This document shows positions 25,485 to 36,695 of a DNA stretch of 64,000 bases, piece by piece (position 1 is the first letter of the stretch; the number at the start of each line of letters is the position of its first letter). The stretch lies in assembly GCA_028622995.1 (NCBI GenBank), contig JAJQJQ010000016.1, positions 1,240,001 through 1,304,000 of the forward strand, read 5' to 3'. The notes under the pieces were generated by a model. It saw nothing but the letters and a program-made list of their open reading frames with translations, was not told the DNA's origin and did not search any database. The DNA comes from Panagrolaimus kolymaensis (lineage: Eukaryota; Nematoda; Chromadorea; Rhabditida; Panagrolaimidae). The translations under genes and the position numbers were made by a program.

Positions 25485-28400
25485 GCTATATGTATGTACG
25501 TACAATGGTTTTTTTTCGATTCTAATACCCCAACCCCATTCTTTTGCTTAAAAATATACTTTCTATTATGGAACTTGACTTTATACTTTTTTGGCTACTG
25601 TAACTATGTATGAAGAAAAATTTGACCTAATACTATTTTATCAAAAACAAGCTCATCGGTTAATTACTAGGGGAGAGCAAAGTTTTTCAAGTAAAAAGAT
25701 TTAATTTAATTTTATTTAAAGTTTAGATTTTTTATTTTATAAAAGCTTATTAATAAATTTTAGCGTGCTTTTGTTCAATGAATACATTTTTGCGTCATAA
25801 AAATCCTATGCAAGACATTTCAATTTGGAAAATAAAATTTCATATTAAAACTACAGCAACGCAAAAAAAAAAAAGAAAGGCTGCCACAATCCTAAAAAGC
25901 CCGCATCATTTTAAACTTACATATAACCTTAATGTAAATGCTATTTTCCCCCTTCAATAATAGTCACGCAAAATATAAATTAAAACAACACTTCTCTGTT
26001 TGTTTTTTTCTGTTTTAAATAAAAAAATTGCTATTTTTTGAAGAATAAAAAAATGCCAGAAAAATAAACCCGCGCACGTTCTTCATTAATTCGTTAGCTC
26101 CATTTTCTGAGGCTCATTCTTTTTTAGGCATTTTTTTTTAAAATATAAACAACATTGAAAAAGGAATAAAACACTTTAAAAGTGGGGGAAATATATGGCT
26201 TTTATAAAAGGTTTTATTGCATTTAAATTGAAAGATAGTGCCTCCGCAAATAAAAAAAAACATTAATACATATTGAAAGTTTTAGGGTAAGAGAAAAAAT
26301 GAATGCTAATGATTTTACAAATGATAGAGCTTTTAAATATTAAATTGTTAAAATTAAAATATTTTATATCTTTTAAAAATAAGAAAAATTATTCCAGCAA
26401 TAACGACGTGCACTTCAAAGTTTAAACCATGTTTATTACAGTTATGTGGAACATTGGGGTTAAAAACAAAAGAAAAAATAATGAGTCAAAGATTAAGGAT
26501 AAAAAAGTGAAAAGTAAATATTTAAAAAGTAAACGGAAGAAAAATTTTTAAGCTACAAATCACAAATTTTCTTTTGAATAAAATTCTATCCAAATGGTCC
26601 AAGTCGTAAAATTGTTCTCTCTTTTTTTATTAAACCGTTTTAATGGTATATTTAAAAATACAAGAGTTAATAAATTTTTTGGAGGTTAAACACAAAGTTG
26701 CAAGTTTGAAAATCAATGAACCGAGTAACCGAGTGAGAGGCATAACAAAGGCGATGATCAAGCTTTCTTTTTTTTTCCAAGAGTCTAAGTGAATGTCTTC
26801 GACTTTCAAAAAACGTACATGTCAAAAGAAAAAACTTTAACTTAAAATAAATTTTACGTTTTTATACAAAATATATATAAAGAAAGAAAATTTTGGCGCG
26901 CGATTTTTTCGCGCAAGTAAAATTCCCATTATTTGGTTGCTGGAAGAAGAAAGGCAAGACAAGAAAGAAGGAAAATGACTGACAGCCGCTGCCAGCTGGT
27001 TGAGCACAAAAAAACGATAGAGAAACACATAAAAAATATAAACGGAAAAAAATAAATCACTGCCGCTTGAAAGAAAAAAGGAAAGGCCCAAGTTTTTTTC
27101 TGGTTGTTGCGCAGCAGAAGGAAAAAAATAATGCAGTCGCCAACCATCATAATCCATCGAGAGGTTTTTCTCGTTGTTGACGGTCGTCGGTCGTAATGGC
27201 GTTGATGATGATGACCGACGCCGTCATTGCCCTTTGGAAATTGCTGGCTTTTAACCCCGGGTTTGATTGCTTTTCACTTGCTCAGATATTTTTTTATTTA
27301 GAACATAAAGAAAAGAAGGAAGTGGAAATATCCGTGGAAATAAGAAGAAAGAAATCAAATTGAAAACTTGGATTTTTTTCCTTCAGAATTAAAAAGCTTA
27401 AAACCTTACAAAATTGTCAGAAAAAAAGTGCTAAACAAACAATTTTTTTATTTGACGAAAATAAATTTAACTTAAAATTTTTTTTCTTTTTAACAAGTTT
27501 AAGCATATGAAAATTTAAAGAACTTTGGAAACGAAATACATAAGTATTCTTCAAATTTTGACACTTTTGAAAAAAGAATGTTTTAAACAAAAGGTTCCGG
27601 GTTTTATTGTAGGTATCCTAATTCCCCCAAGGTTCCAATGTAGACAAATTTATTAGATAGTACGAAAAAAAGATGCTTGCAAGGAAGAATTTAAATATGC
27701 GAACTCTCAAATATTTTCATTGTAAAATTTTAAAAAAATTTCCAAACTCTTTTCTTCAATCAATATTTGAATAATAAAAATGGCTCCCTCATACTCTGGT
27801 ATAAAAGTGTTAATCAATTCGAAGGCCGCCAACAAATTCAGATTAGAATAATTTCTTTTTGTTACTCTATGATCTCATCAAATCATGAAACTCATGATTC
27901 CATTTGTTCTAACCATCCATTGTCATGACATTCCTTAAAAAAATAATATTCCATGTCAAAAAATTTCTGGAGAAGAAATGATCCACAACCATTGATGCTG
28001 CTGCTGTTGCTCCCGTCGTCAAACAAGCAATCGGGCAGTCAGCCAAGCCAGTTCGTTCAAAACGACCTTGAAAAAAACTGTTTGTTCTATTATTTCTTTT
28101 CTTTTCCTCCTCCTCTTCTTTGAACGAGGTTCTCATATGATCGTTAACATTTTTTTAGTATTAGAAAAAAGACTTTTTTTTAGCAATCTCTTCTTTTATG
28201 CGTAAAGTTGGTTGGTTGACCGACCATTGACGGAACAAAAAAAAAAGAAAAAAGAAGCCGGGAAAGAGCAAAAATAAAGAGTGGAAAAAAGTCGATGATG
28301 GTTTTATACGCGCATGAGTTTTTTGTTGCCCTGGTGCGCAAGGAACAAAAAAATATGGCAGAGTGAATCACGCAAAACATAAAAAAAACTTCTGATGAAA

Positions 28401-30972
28401 TTTTACTTCATAAAAATAGCCAACATTTAAGTTTTCAAATAGCTTCCATAAGATCGGTGCCAAGTGCTACCCAAACGAAAAAAAAAATTACGATTTCATT
28501 GCAGCAGGTAATTTTTATGTTCTATCATTAAAAATGGAAGTTTTTATTTTATGTGTGTGGTCGCTCCATTTCAATTAAAAGCATCTGTAGCAACCAAAGG
28601 CGACGGAGAGCAAAACCAAACTCGAGTAATAAATTTTTTTTCAAAGACGTGAGCGTCGTTCGCTTTCCCTGGGGCAGCCATAAAAAGCTATTTGAAGAAG
28701 AAAAAAAAACTATCCTATAAAAAACAACTTTTTTTAATAAAAATAAAAACGGCTGTCAGAGAAATTTTTGGCGGTAGTGAAAAAAGAAGAAAAAAGAAGA
28801 ACATTGCGCATATTTTTTCTTTTGACTATGTCTCTATTGCATTGGATGGGTTCGGAAGAGAAGTCATAATTTAGAAACAAAACAAAAATAAATGAGAAAA
28901 ACCAAAGTCTGAAAAAAATTCTGACGGAAATAAAGAAAACAGAGGTCGGTGGAAGAAAATGAAACCAAGTGGTTGTTGTCGGAAGAAATTATAATCAAAC
29001 GACCTTCTTAGCCCAAGGATTTTGTTACAGTAATGAAATTGAGGGAAAGTTGTCAGAATCACATTTCTTTATAAATCATTGTTTTTTATTTCAAAAAAAA
29101 AACAAAAAAATTTAAAAACCATGTCTCTAATATATGTACAATAAACAAAAGCATGTGAAATAATGTATCGCATGCTCTTCTTTTTTTGAAGATCAAGAAT
29201 CAAGCAATCATTCAAACTTGAAAAGATTTTCGTAAGTCAATGTTTCAAACTTTTGTTGAACTTTCTCTCGCACTTTAAAATTCACACGTTTTTCAAAACC
29301 GTTAATTAACAGCTGCTTACATTTGATTGTTTCTTTTTGAGTTAATTTTGTTGCAAGGAATTAAAAAAAAAGATGATGCAAAAATTTGAAAACAAACAAA
29401 AATGTGTCATCATCAAATGTATAAAGAAAACTCTCTTATTAAAATGCAATAATAATTTTGAAGCAACTTCTATGAATCATGGGTTAAAAGAAATGAGCAA
29501 TTAAAAGAGTAAAAATAAATCTTTATAATTTTTTAAAGTAAAGTTTATTCAATCTCAAAATTAAACATGAGCTATTAACTCGCGAGCCTAGGGTTTTTTA
29601 ATTAATGTTTTTTAATTCTAACTAAATTCTAAATTCGGTTCAATTTTTGCTACGGTAATCAATCTCTTCACAAATAACCATAAATAAATTGGAAACATTT
29701 TGTTTTTTACTTCACTATCAATGAAAAAAGCATTTATATAAAAATGTTTCTCAGACATTTTCAAACCAAACACAACCAAAAAAAGACAAAAACAATTGCG
29801 CGAAAAAATGCGGTCAGTAATAAAAGAAAGAAATGAATAAAAAAAGACGGAAGAACTATGAAAAGAAGAATAAAAAAAAGACCAAAGACGATGGCAGGCA
29901 GCAAAAAATAAAGAAACATACATAACAAAACAAAAAAACATTTCGCTTTTATTTTTTTCCCATTCTTTTTTCTTTTCTTTTTTGTGCTTTTCTTCCCTGT
30001 CTGCAGCTGTTTTATCTTTTCTTTGGGTGGAAGTGAAACAAAAGAATATGACAAGGGTAGTCAGCTAGTAAAAAAACAAAAAAGCCAAAATGCCATGTTT
30101 CTGGAGTCTCACCAAATAATTTTGTTTTTCAATTTTTTAAAACTATTTTATCATGTTTCGGAAAAAAGAAAAGTGTTTTTGGTTTTGAATAAGCTTTTTT
30201 TAATCCGGCTTTCAAGTGTATTTTTTTAGTTTAAAGAAACAACGTTTATTCCTTCATTTTTTAACTATCGACTTTCTTCTGATTACAGATTATGACAAGG
30301 AGAGAAAAAAATGAAACATGTTGAGTTTGCATTAATAAATATATGTGTTCGATAAAAACAAAATAAATTTTTAAAAAGTCTATAATTTGTTAAATTTTTG
30401 CAATAATATAAAGGGCTTCTATTGAGCAGGCAGACTACAAGTTAGGTTGTTCTTGTTTTATTTTTTTAAAGTTACGTTGGGTTCAAATTTTAATGCAAAA
30501 CTTTCACAAATATTTTTTTGGATAAACTTATTTTTAAATTTACTAATTGCGAACACAAAAAGAAGTATTTTATATAAAAATTTAACGCTAAAGGTTTTGT
30601 TTTGCATTTAAATTTCAAATCTTTGTTATTAAAATTCTAAATTTTTATCGCCAACCATCAAAAAAAAAATGGCATGAAAAGCTTTCGTCTTTTTTTCGAT
30701 TTTGCTTTTGCTTCTGACGTTTTTATTTTATTTTTTGCTATTAAAAGCTTTTTTCTTTCTTCTTTGAAGCCGATTGTTTTTATTTTATTTCTGGTATTGA
30801 AAAAGAAACTGTTTTAAAACCTTTAATCTTGAAAGTGAATGCCATCTGTTTTGAACAAATTTTTAGACCTACATAGGGTGGTCTATTTTAAGTGCCTTTC
30901 TCTTGTGAGTCATTTAAAAAATCCTTCAAGATGTTTTTTAAAGTACAAATAAAGCAAAAAGTAAAAGAAATA

Positions 30973-31368
30973 CACTGAGAAAAATTTTGCCTATCATACT
31001 TTTGGTGACAAGAAAAAAAAATTGTTGTTGACCCGATAAAAATCTGTCATAACCGTACTTATTTTTTCTCAATTATACACGATCTACTCAACAGATTATT
31101 TTTTTAGTTAATGAATGAATTAAAAACTTGTGTGACCGAGAATTGTATGATGTTCTTGTACAATGATGGTGTGACACTCAAAACTGCTATCACACTATAT
31201 ATACATATTTACTCTAAAAAAATTTGCTGAATAGGCATTTTGTGTATTAATAATATTGGTGTGTACTTTTGGTATAAACAGATTTTATCGGACCAACCAG
31301 GATTTTGAGAAAAAGCCTTGTTTTACCGCAGTCACACTTGTGTAACGCTTTTCATTTTTCTCAATGTG
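30973..31368. repeat. Possible degraded inverted-repeat element
   Basis: CACTGAGAAAAAT at the left faces ATTTTTCTCAATGTG at the right, an imperfect terminal inverted repeat about 400 bp apart. No target duplication is evident. The interior has several GTGTGAC/GTCACAC-type words. It resembles the CACTC-ended element at 18645 in style, but the case is weak. Confidence 0.35.
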
Positions 31369-31492
31369 TTGAAGACTTCAATGAAGATATAATAAAGATT
31401 CCGTATTTGTTTTTTATAATAAAAACGCAAGATTTTCTCTTTTATTTAAAAAAATGAAATAAATATTAAAAAGGTTTCAAATCAAAAATGAT

Positions 31493-31566
31493 AGCCTCTG
31501 GTCGGACTCGAACCGACAATCTTCACATTCGGAGTGTGACGAGTTTATCCATTACTCTACAGAGGC
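31493..31566 (-). tRNA. trnR-CCG: tRNA-Arg (anticodon CCG)
   Basis: Full cloverleaf on the minus strand. The acceptor stem GCCTCTG pairs with CAGAGGC. The D stem is GAG/CTC. The anticodon stem TCACA/TGTGA holds the loop CTCCGAA with anticodon CCG (plus 31530-31532). The T arm is GTCGG-TTCGAGT-CCGAC with a standard B box. There is no intron. A short T run just downstream (plus AAAAA near 31484-31488) can end Pol III transcription. It reads the CGG codon. Confidence 0.95.
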
Positions 31567-31869
31567 AGTGTCTAGCAGCCGTTTTTTACAAAATTTATCG
31601 AAATTAGAATGTAAAATACTTTACAGGAATTATTTTATTTTCTTAGGAAAGTTTTTTTTAACTTTTTTAACTTAGAAATACATATGTAACTTGAACTGAC
31701 CCAAAGATCATCCTTTAATTCTAAATATAGATACATAGAAATTTCTAACCTTTTACTTTTTTTGAGAAATAATTAGAAAGTTGCATGTCTGCTGCTAATG
31801 ATAAAATTATTTTAAAAAATAATTTATTAATTTAAAATTATCTATGAAATATTGAGCATTAAAAAATAT

Positions 31870-33826
31870 TCATATCGGTTGATATTTACTTGAATAATTA
31901 ATCCAGTACAAAAGATTAAAGGTTAAAAAGCAGCTTGGAAAAAGAATACGTGAAACATAATCAACCCTTTTCGCATTATCTGCTTCATTCATTTGTTTAA
32001 TTGCATATCGAATAAATGGCAATGATCTCAAACATTGAATAAATGGCGATCGACGAGATCGATTACGAGATTGAAATTCAAGATCATTATTATTGCTTCC
32101 ATTTGAATTTCTCAACAAATGGGTTTCACTTGCATGCGATGGTCGTTGTTTCACCCACACTTCAGGCTCATTTGGATTATTTTGTATTGATCCTAGAGCT
32201 GGTAAAAGAAGAGGAGTATTGGTCATTGGATGAGTCGACATGAAAGTTGTTGCACCGAGTGAAACTTTTGCACCCGTCTGCTTTTTATAAAATTTTCTTG
32301 ATGAAATATATGTGACTGCTGCAAATTCAAGAAGCGCAGTAAAAATGAATGTCATACAAGCTGAAAAAAATAAATATAGAAACATGATAAATTTTAAAAT
32401 TGATGAAGATTTTTATCAGAGAAAAAAATCAACGTTTGTGAGATTTCCAAAAAAATTACCTCCAATCCATAAATCTACGGCTTTGACATACGAAACAGGA
32501 GGCAATTTAGCATTAATACCCGAAGCTTGAGTTGTCTAAAAATTAATTTTTACGTCAAAACTTTTTTAAACTTTGAAATTCTTACAATTGTAAGAAGAGT
32601 TGTAACACCGAGGGTTACACGAGCTGGAACTGCATTTCTATCAAGCCAAAATGATACCCATGATACTATAACTAACATCTAAAAAATATATAAATGAATT
32701 ATTCCCGCGATTCAAAAATTAAATATTCCTACTGTTGATGGAATGTAAAGTTGTAAAAGATAATATGAAAATTGTCGTTGTAAAATTAAAACGGTTCGTA
32801 AACATGAATAAATACCTGTATTGGTTTTGGATGTACAATATGTGGTATTAACGCTATTTAATTGAAAACTAGGAAGTGAAGATTCTAAGCCATCTTTAAG
32901 TTGAACCGGATCACCTTCTCTCCATTGATATTCTAAAAAATTATATTTTTTTCTGACTTTAAAAAAAAAGATACGAACCAATATCATCCATTGTATAAGC
33001 GTAGGATGCTAAATCGATGAGACATTTTTGAACATCCATGGGATAATTCTAAAAAAAGAAAAGATATGTAACGTGTGTGAAATAATGCATCTCATTCATT
33101 TAAAAAGTCAATATCAAATTACATACGTGTAAATGCATGGGACATGAAAGAACCATGGATATTCGAACGCTATATAAAACTTGTCCATCTTTATGAATTC
33201 TTATTAAAACATTTGGTTTATCAATCATATGTTTTTGAGCTTGCTTTTCATTTTGAAAAAAGCTATCTGGCATCCAAATTTGTTGACCAGCAGTGAGAAT
33301 TAAAAAATCTGGTTTATTATCCCTTGGAAGGCCATATGCTAGTCTTCCATCAATCCATTCTTCTCGAAAAGTTAATTGAACGCTATATTCCATATTAACA
33401 TCATCGATTTTTGATATACTTCGAACGAGCATATTTACTCGTACCACAACTGGGCCATGTTGTGAGCCAGGAAGGGATAAATTGGTCCCAGGAGGGCGTA
33501 CACGCCAATCATAACCTTTTGTCAATAATGTATTAATAATTTCTGTATCTGATGTTGTTGAAGCTTGTTTACTAAAAAAATCTTTTAAACAATGGTTTTT
33601 GCAAAAAATTAAATTGGGTATACTGTAATGGAAGTGTATTTATTTAATAATTAGATTTTACTACAATTTTTTTTTAATTTTCAAAGTCTTTTTAACTTTT
33701 AGTTTTTACCATAGTTATTTGTTGAAAAAAGCAAACTAGAAAAGTTTCTGAAAACAAAACTTGGCCATACCTCTCATGGATTAATCCAGCAAAAACTAAA
33801 GCACCGAAATATAAAAATGGAATCAT
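31870..33826 (-). CDS. Glutamate-gated chloride channel (GluCl) subunit
   Basis: Cys-loop pentameric ligand-gated anion channel subunit, avermectin-receptor type. A signal peptide ([19 protein letters not shown]) is followed by the extracellular domain with [24 protein letters not shown] and the Cys loop [15 protein letters not shown] (13 residues between cysteines). The second cysteine pair typical of GluCl is [14 protein letters not shown]. The pore region has [20 protein letters not shown]; the PAR motif before M2 predicts anion selectivity. M3 is [19 protein letters not shown] and M4 is [16 protein letters not shown] at the C-terminus. About seven exons. I cannot decide which GluCl subtype it is, and a GABA- or glycine-type channel is less likely given the second disulfide. 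Confidence 0.9.
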
Positions 33827-33840
33827 CTTGTTGTCATCAT
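33823..33840 (-). promoter_or_regulatory. Overlapping 5-codon upstream ORF of the GluCl gene
   Basis: In the leader after the TTCTAG acceptor (junction at 33858/33859) the first ATG opens ATGATGACAACAAGATGA, encoding MMTTR then stop. Its TGA overlaps the main ATG as ATGA. If the leader is spliced at that acceptor, ribosomes meet this uORF first. Translational dampening or reinitiation control is inferred. Confidence 0.55.
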
Positions 33841-33858
33841 ATCTTTTTCTTAGTAATT

Positions 33859-36233
33859 CTAGAAGACAAAAAAGGAATTGTAACATTTATAAAAATATGT
33901 ATAAAAAAAGTGAATCAAAAGGATAAAATACTGACACGAGTAAAAAAAGAGATTCCTTTTGGTGCGGCGTAAATAAAACTTTGTTGGATTTCAAAGAGAC
34001 TAAATTAACGATGCCAATTAATAATCGCTACTACCATAAGGGAATTATATTTTTATTTTTCTTGGAATGTCAAATTATTATTTTTTTGGTTGTGTATTCA
34101 ACTAAAGAAAAAGCAAGCTAAACGTGATTTTCACGCAAATAATTATTATTACTAAGCTAAAATGCATTGGAAAAAATTGACATAAATGCAAGCAAAATTA
34201 TTTAAAAAAAGATGTTTATTCTTTTTGAAAACCGAAGTAATTTTTTAGGATTGAAAAAAAAATGATTACGTAAATAACAAAGGCTTCCATAACCTTTAAA
34301 TGTATTTTTGATAATCTTTAAAGCCAACGATTTAGCAAAAAAGAAATTCAAAAGTGTGCAAAAAGGCGCTTATTATTATGGTGAATTCAAGTAACAAAGA
34401 GTGAGACGAAGTAAAAAAATGGACGGCTAATATTTTTTTAAAAATTAGAAAGTTTAACATAAGAAGAATTTGATTATCAAAATATTTGGATTTCTTTTTT
34501 AACAACAAAAAACAAATTTCAAAGTATCGCCCCAAAATGAGGAGATGGAAAGTTAAGAAGTTTTTCATTCGACTTATGCCCACACATGGGCACAGGGTGT
34601 GTTTGGGTGTGTTTTGACACACCCAGAGGTACCGGGGTACCGCTGAGGTTTTTTAGAAAATGAAAAAAATCCACAGGGGATACCAAGGGAAATTTTTTTC
34701 TGTATTCTGAGGGTACCGCTTTTTTTTCTGCTAGCCAAAAAATAGCAGAGAGGGGAGACCCTTTGGAAAATTTGGGGTACCGCTAGCAAAAAAACCTTGA
34801 CACACTCCCTTGCCCATGTATGCTTATGCCATAAAACAAGTCTTTTTTTTCACAAGGGTTATACTGCAAAACAAAAAACGCAGGTATCTATCCCTATATC
34901 AATTTTGTCTTTTTTTAATTTTCTTATGTTTCTTTCCCTTTTACTTATAAGAAAAATAAACAAAGAAAAGAAATGAAGAAGCAAAGCCGGAGAGTTTTCA
35001 CTCAACAACTACTACTCCTTCAAGGATGATGATGAGATCGAAATTGAAACACAAGAAAAAAGAGCTAGAAGTAAAAAGAGAAGGGAAAGCTTCTTTTTTT
35101 ACGGAATTTGTTAAAGTAAACTTTTGGTTTTTGAGTAACTTAGAAGAAAGATGGAAAAGCGGCAAATCTCAAATGTTGCAAACTTTTTGTTACGGCTGCA
35201 TCGGCGGAGCCATGAAAAGTGCAAACCGTCTCAATTGACTTTCTCTTTTTTTTTAAACACGTGGAAACGTGAGGCTTTGAGAGAGAAAAATTCTTAAACA
35301 AAAGATTCAAGGAAGCAAAAAGAAAAGACTGAATTTTTAAGCTGAGAAACTGATTTATGTTTTTGCATGAGAAAGATTGGTAATTATGTGTGAAAAGTGA
35401 GTCAAAACTCTTAGTTTAAATTTAATATCAGCCAAGTTTCGATTAAAAGTATGAATTCATTTAAATTTTCCTCAATGATAAACGGTAAAATAAAGCTTCC
35501 GCGAAATCTCAACACAGATATTTTACCCTCATTGATCACATAAATATCTTGAACTCTCTTGATAAAAAAAGTTTCTTCAAATTTGAACGAGAATTACTTT
35601 ACAACACTATTATGTATTTTTAAGCATTCATATTAGAGAGAATCAAAGCTCAAAAATCTCGAAGTTAAAATTTTTTACTTTTTTGGATAAACCTAAAATA
35701 AAAAACATAACAAAATCCGGAAGCAAAAATGTTTGAATGCCGCCAAGAAGGAATAGAAGCAGCAGTAGACCGAGTATGAATCCTTCTAGCATGCTTTTCA
35801 TCCAAGCGCAAATCTGTTTTTTTTTTTGTTTGAATCAAAAAGGATTAAACCTAATTTGTTGCGCCTCTTTCTTTTCATTCCCGAATGCTTTTTCAAGATT
35901 TCATTACCGCGCGTGAAAAATAAAAGAGAAAGGGAATTATTGCGAGAAATAAAATAAAATAAAATTTACTCAATAATGATGTGTTGTCGAGCCATCCGGA
36001 AAACTGTTTAGTAAAAAAACATTATTTATTACTCAAAGAAGCTGAAAATAAAAAAATTTATAAAAGAAGGAAACATATTCATATATTTTTAAAAGTTTTG
36101 CTTCCAAAAAAATTGAAAATATATTTTTAGGATTTATTTTTAATAGATTCTTTTGTTACCCCAAGTTTTGTTTTTTGTCATATCATTAAAATGCAAATTA
36201 AAAGTGCTTAAAAGCCAACTTCCATTACAATGA
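33859..36233. other. Intergenic region upstream of the GluCl gene
   Basis: No supported exon. It contains the 242-bp MITE at 34581-34822. The remainder is A/T-rich with scattered short frames of biased composition. The end near 36233 is the 3' flank of the small minus-strand gene at 36234. Confidence 0.5.
34581..34822. mobile_element. Non-autonomous MITE, family C (242 bp), 8-bp target duplication
   Basis: Ends CACACATGGGCA and TGCCCATGTATG form a short imperfect inverted repeat and are flanked by a perfect 8-bp duplication CTTATGCC (34573-34580 and 34823-34830). The interior repeats GGGGTACCGC-type words three or four times and has no coding capacity. The duplication length suggests hAT, though the ends lack the CAG..CTG form of the other elements. 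Confidence 0.8.
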
Positions 36234-36695
36234 TTAAACTGAGGCCATTGTATACTTTTCTTCCAAGAAAGGAAAAACTAACCTTGCTTGAATAGCTGAT
36301 GGTTGAGAATGGATTTCATTTGAAATTTCTTCTTCGCCCTCAATCGCTCCAGTTTCATCATCTTCAATGTATTCTTCATATTCTTCATCTGGGTCTGGTT
36401 CAATATCATCAACCAATTCCATTTCATCTTCATCACCTACTTGATTTAAATTTCCAGCCAATAATGCGTCATTCTGCCAACTTCCAAATTGTTTTCCCAA
36501 ACCTTGATGAACTTTTCGACTTTTTTCATGAAATTTTGTTCTCAATCTTGCTTTAGATGCTTTTGCGGAAATATGTGAAAATAAAATAAATGTTAGAATA
36601 AGGAAGAATAGCACCCGATAAAATGATGAAGAAGACGACCTTGTTGTTGTCGTCATCGGGGATGATGATATTCCTCTGATGTGTGAATTCAACAT
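36234..36695 (-). CDS. Small secreted or membrane-anchored acidic protein
   Basis: I do not recognise it. The start MLNSHIRGISS lies just after a TTTTTTGTAG acceptor, with a second Met at MTTTTRSSSSS. A hydrophobic stretch (YRVLFFLILTFILFSHISA) looks like a signal peptide or type II anchor. It is followed by a basic segment (KASKARLRTKFHEKSRKVHQ) and then a very acidic stretch (DIEPDPDEEYEEYIEDDE). The end is uncertain: unspliced it ends TMASV, but a possible 48-base intron (GTTAGT..CTCAG) near 36235-36282 would give a slightly different tail running past 36234. It could be a precursor peptide, but no dibasic-flanked repeats are seen. Confidence 0.55.
   Translation of the reverse strand: MLNSHIRGISSSPMTTTTRSSSSSFYRVLFFLILTFILFSHISAKASKARLRTKFHEKSRKVHQGLGKQFGSWQNDALLAGNLNQVGDEDEMELVDDIEPDPDEEYEEYIEDDETGAIEGEEEISNEIHSQPSAIQARLVFPFLEEKYTMASV

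Larger units (their letters stand above)
23598..31492. other. Gene desert of about 7.9 kb
   Basis: No exon chain is convincing on either strand. Open frames are composed of Phe, Lys, Leu and Ser from T and A tracts. The region contains the MITE at 25011-25484 and the weak inverted-repeat element at 30973-31368. A short GC-richer patch around 27170-27240 has a hairpin-like stretch with GTCGGTCG and CGACCGAC-like halves. It may hold regulatory DNA for the gene at 20536-23597, whose start faces it. Confidence 0.55.

Noticed and set aside
27173..27230. GC-richer hairpin as a non-coding RNA gene
   Set aside because: Short and imperfect stem, no promoter boxes or terminator; left as part of the desert.
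26837..30054. Phe/Ser/Leu-rich frames of 60-107 codons in the gene desert
   Set aside because: Composition follows T tracts; frames overlap on the same strand and show no start context or splice continuity.
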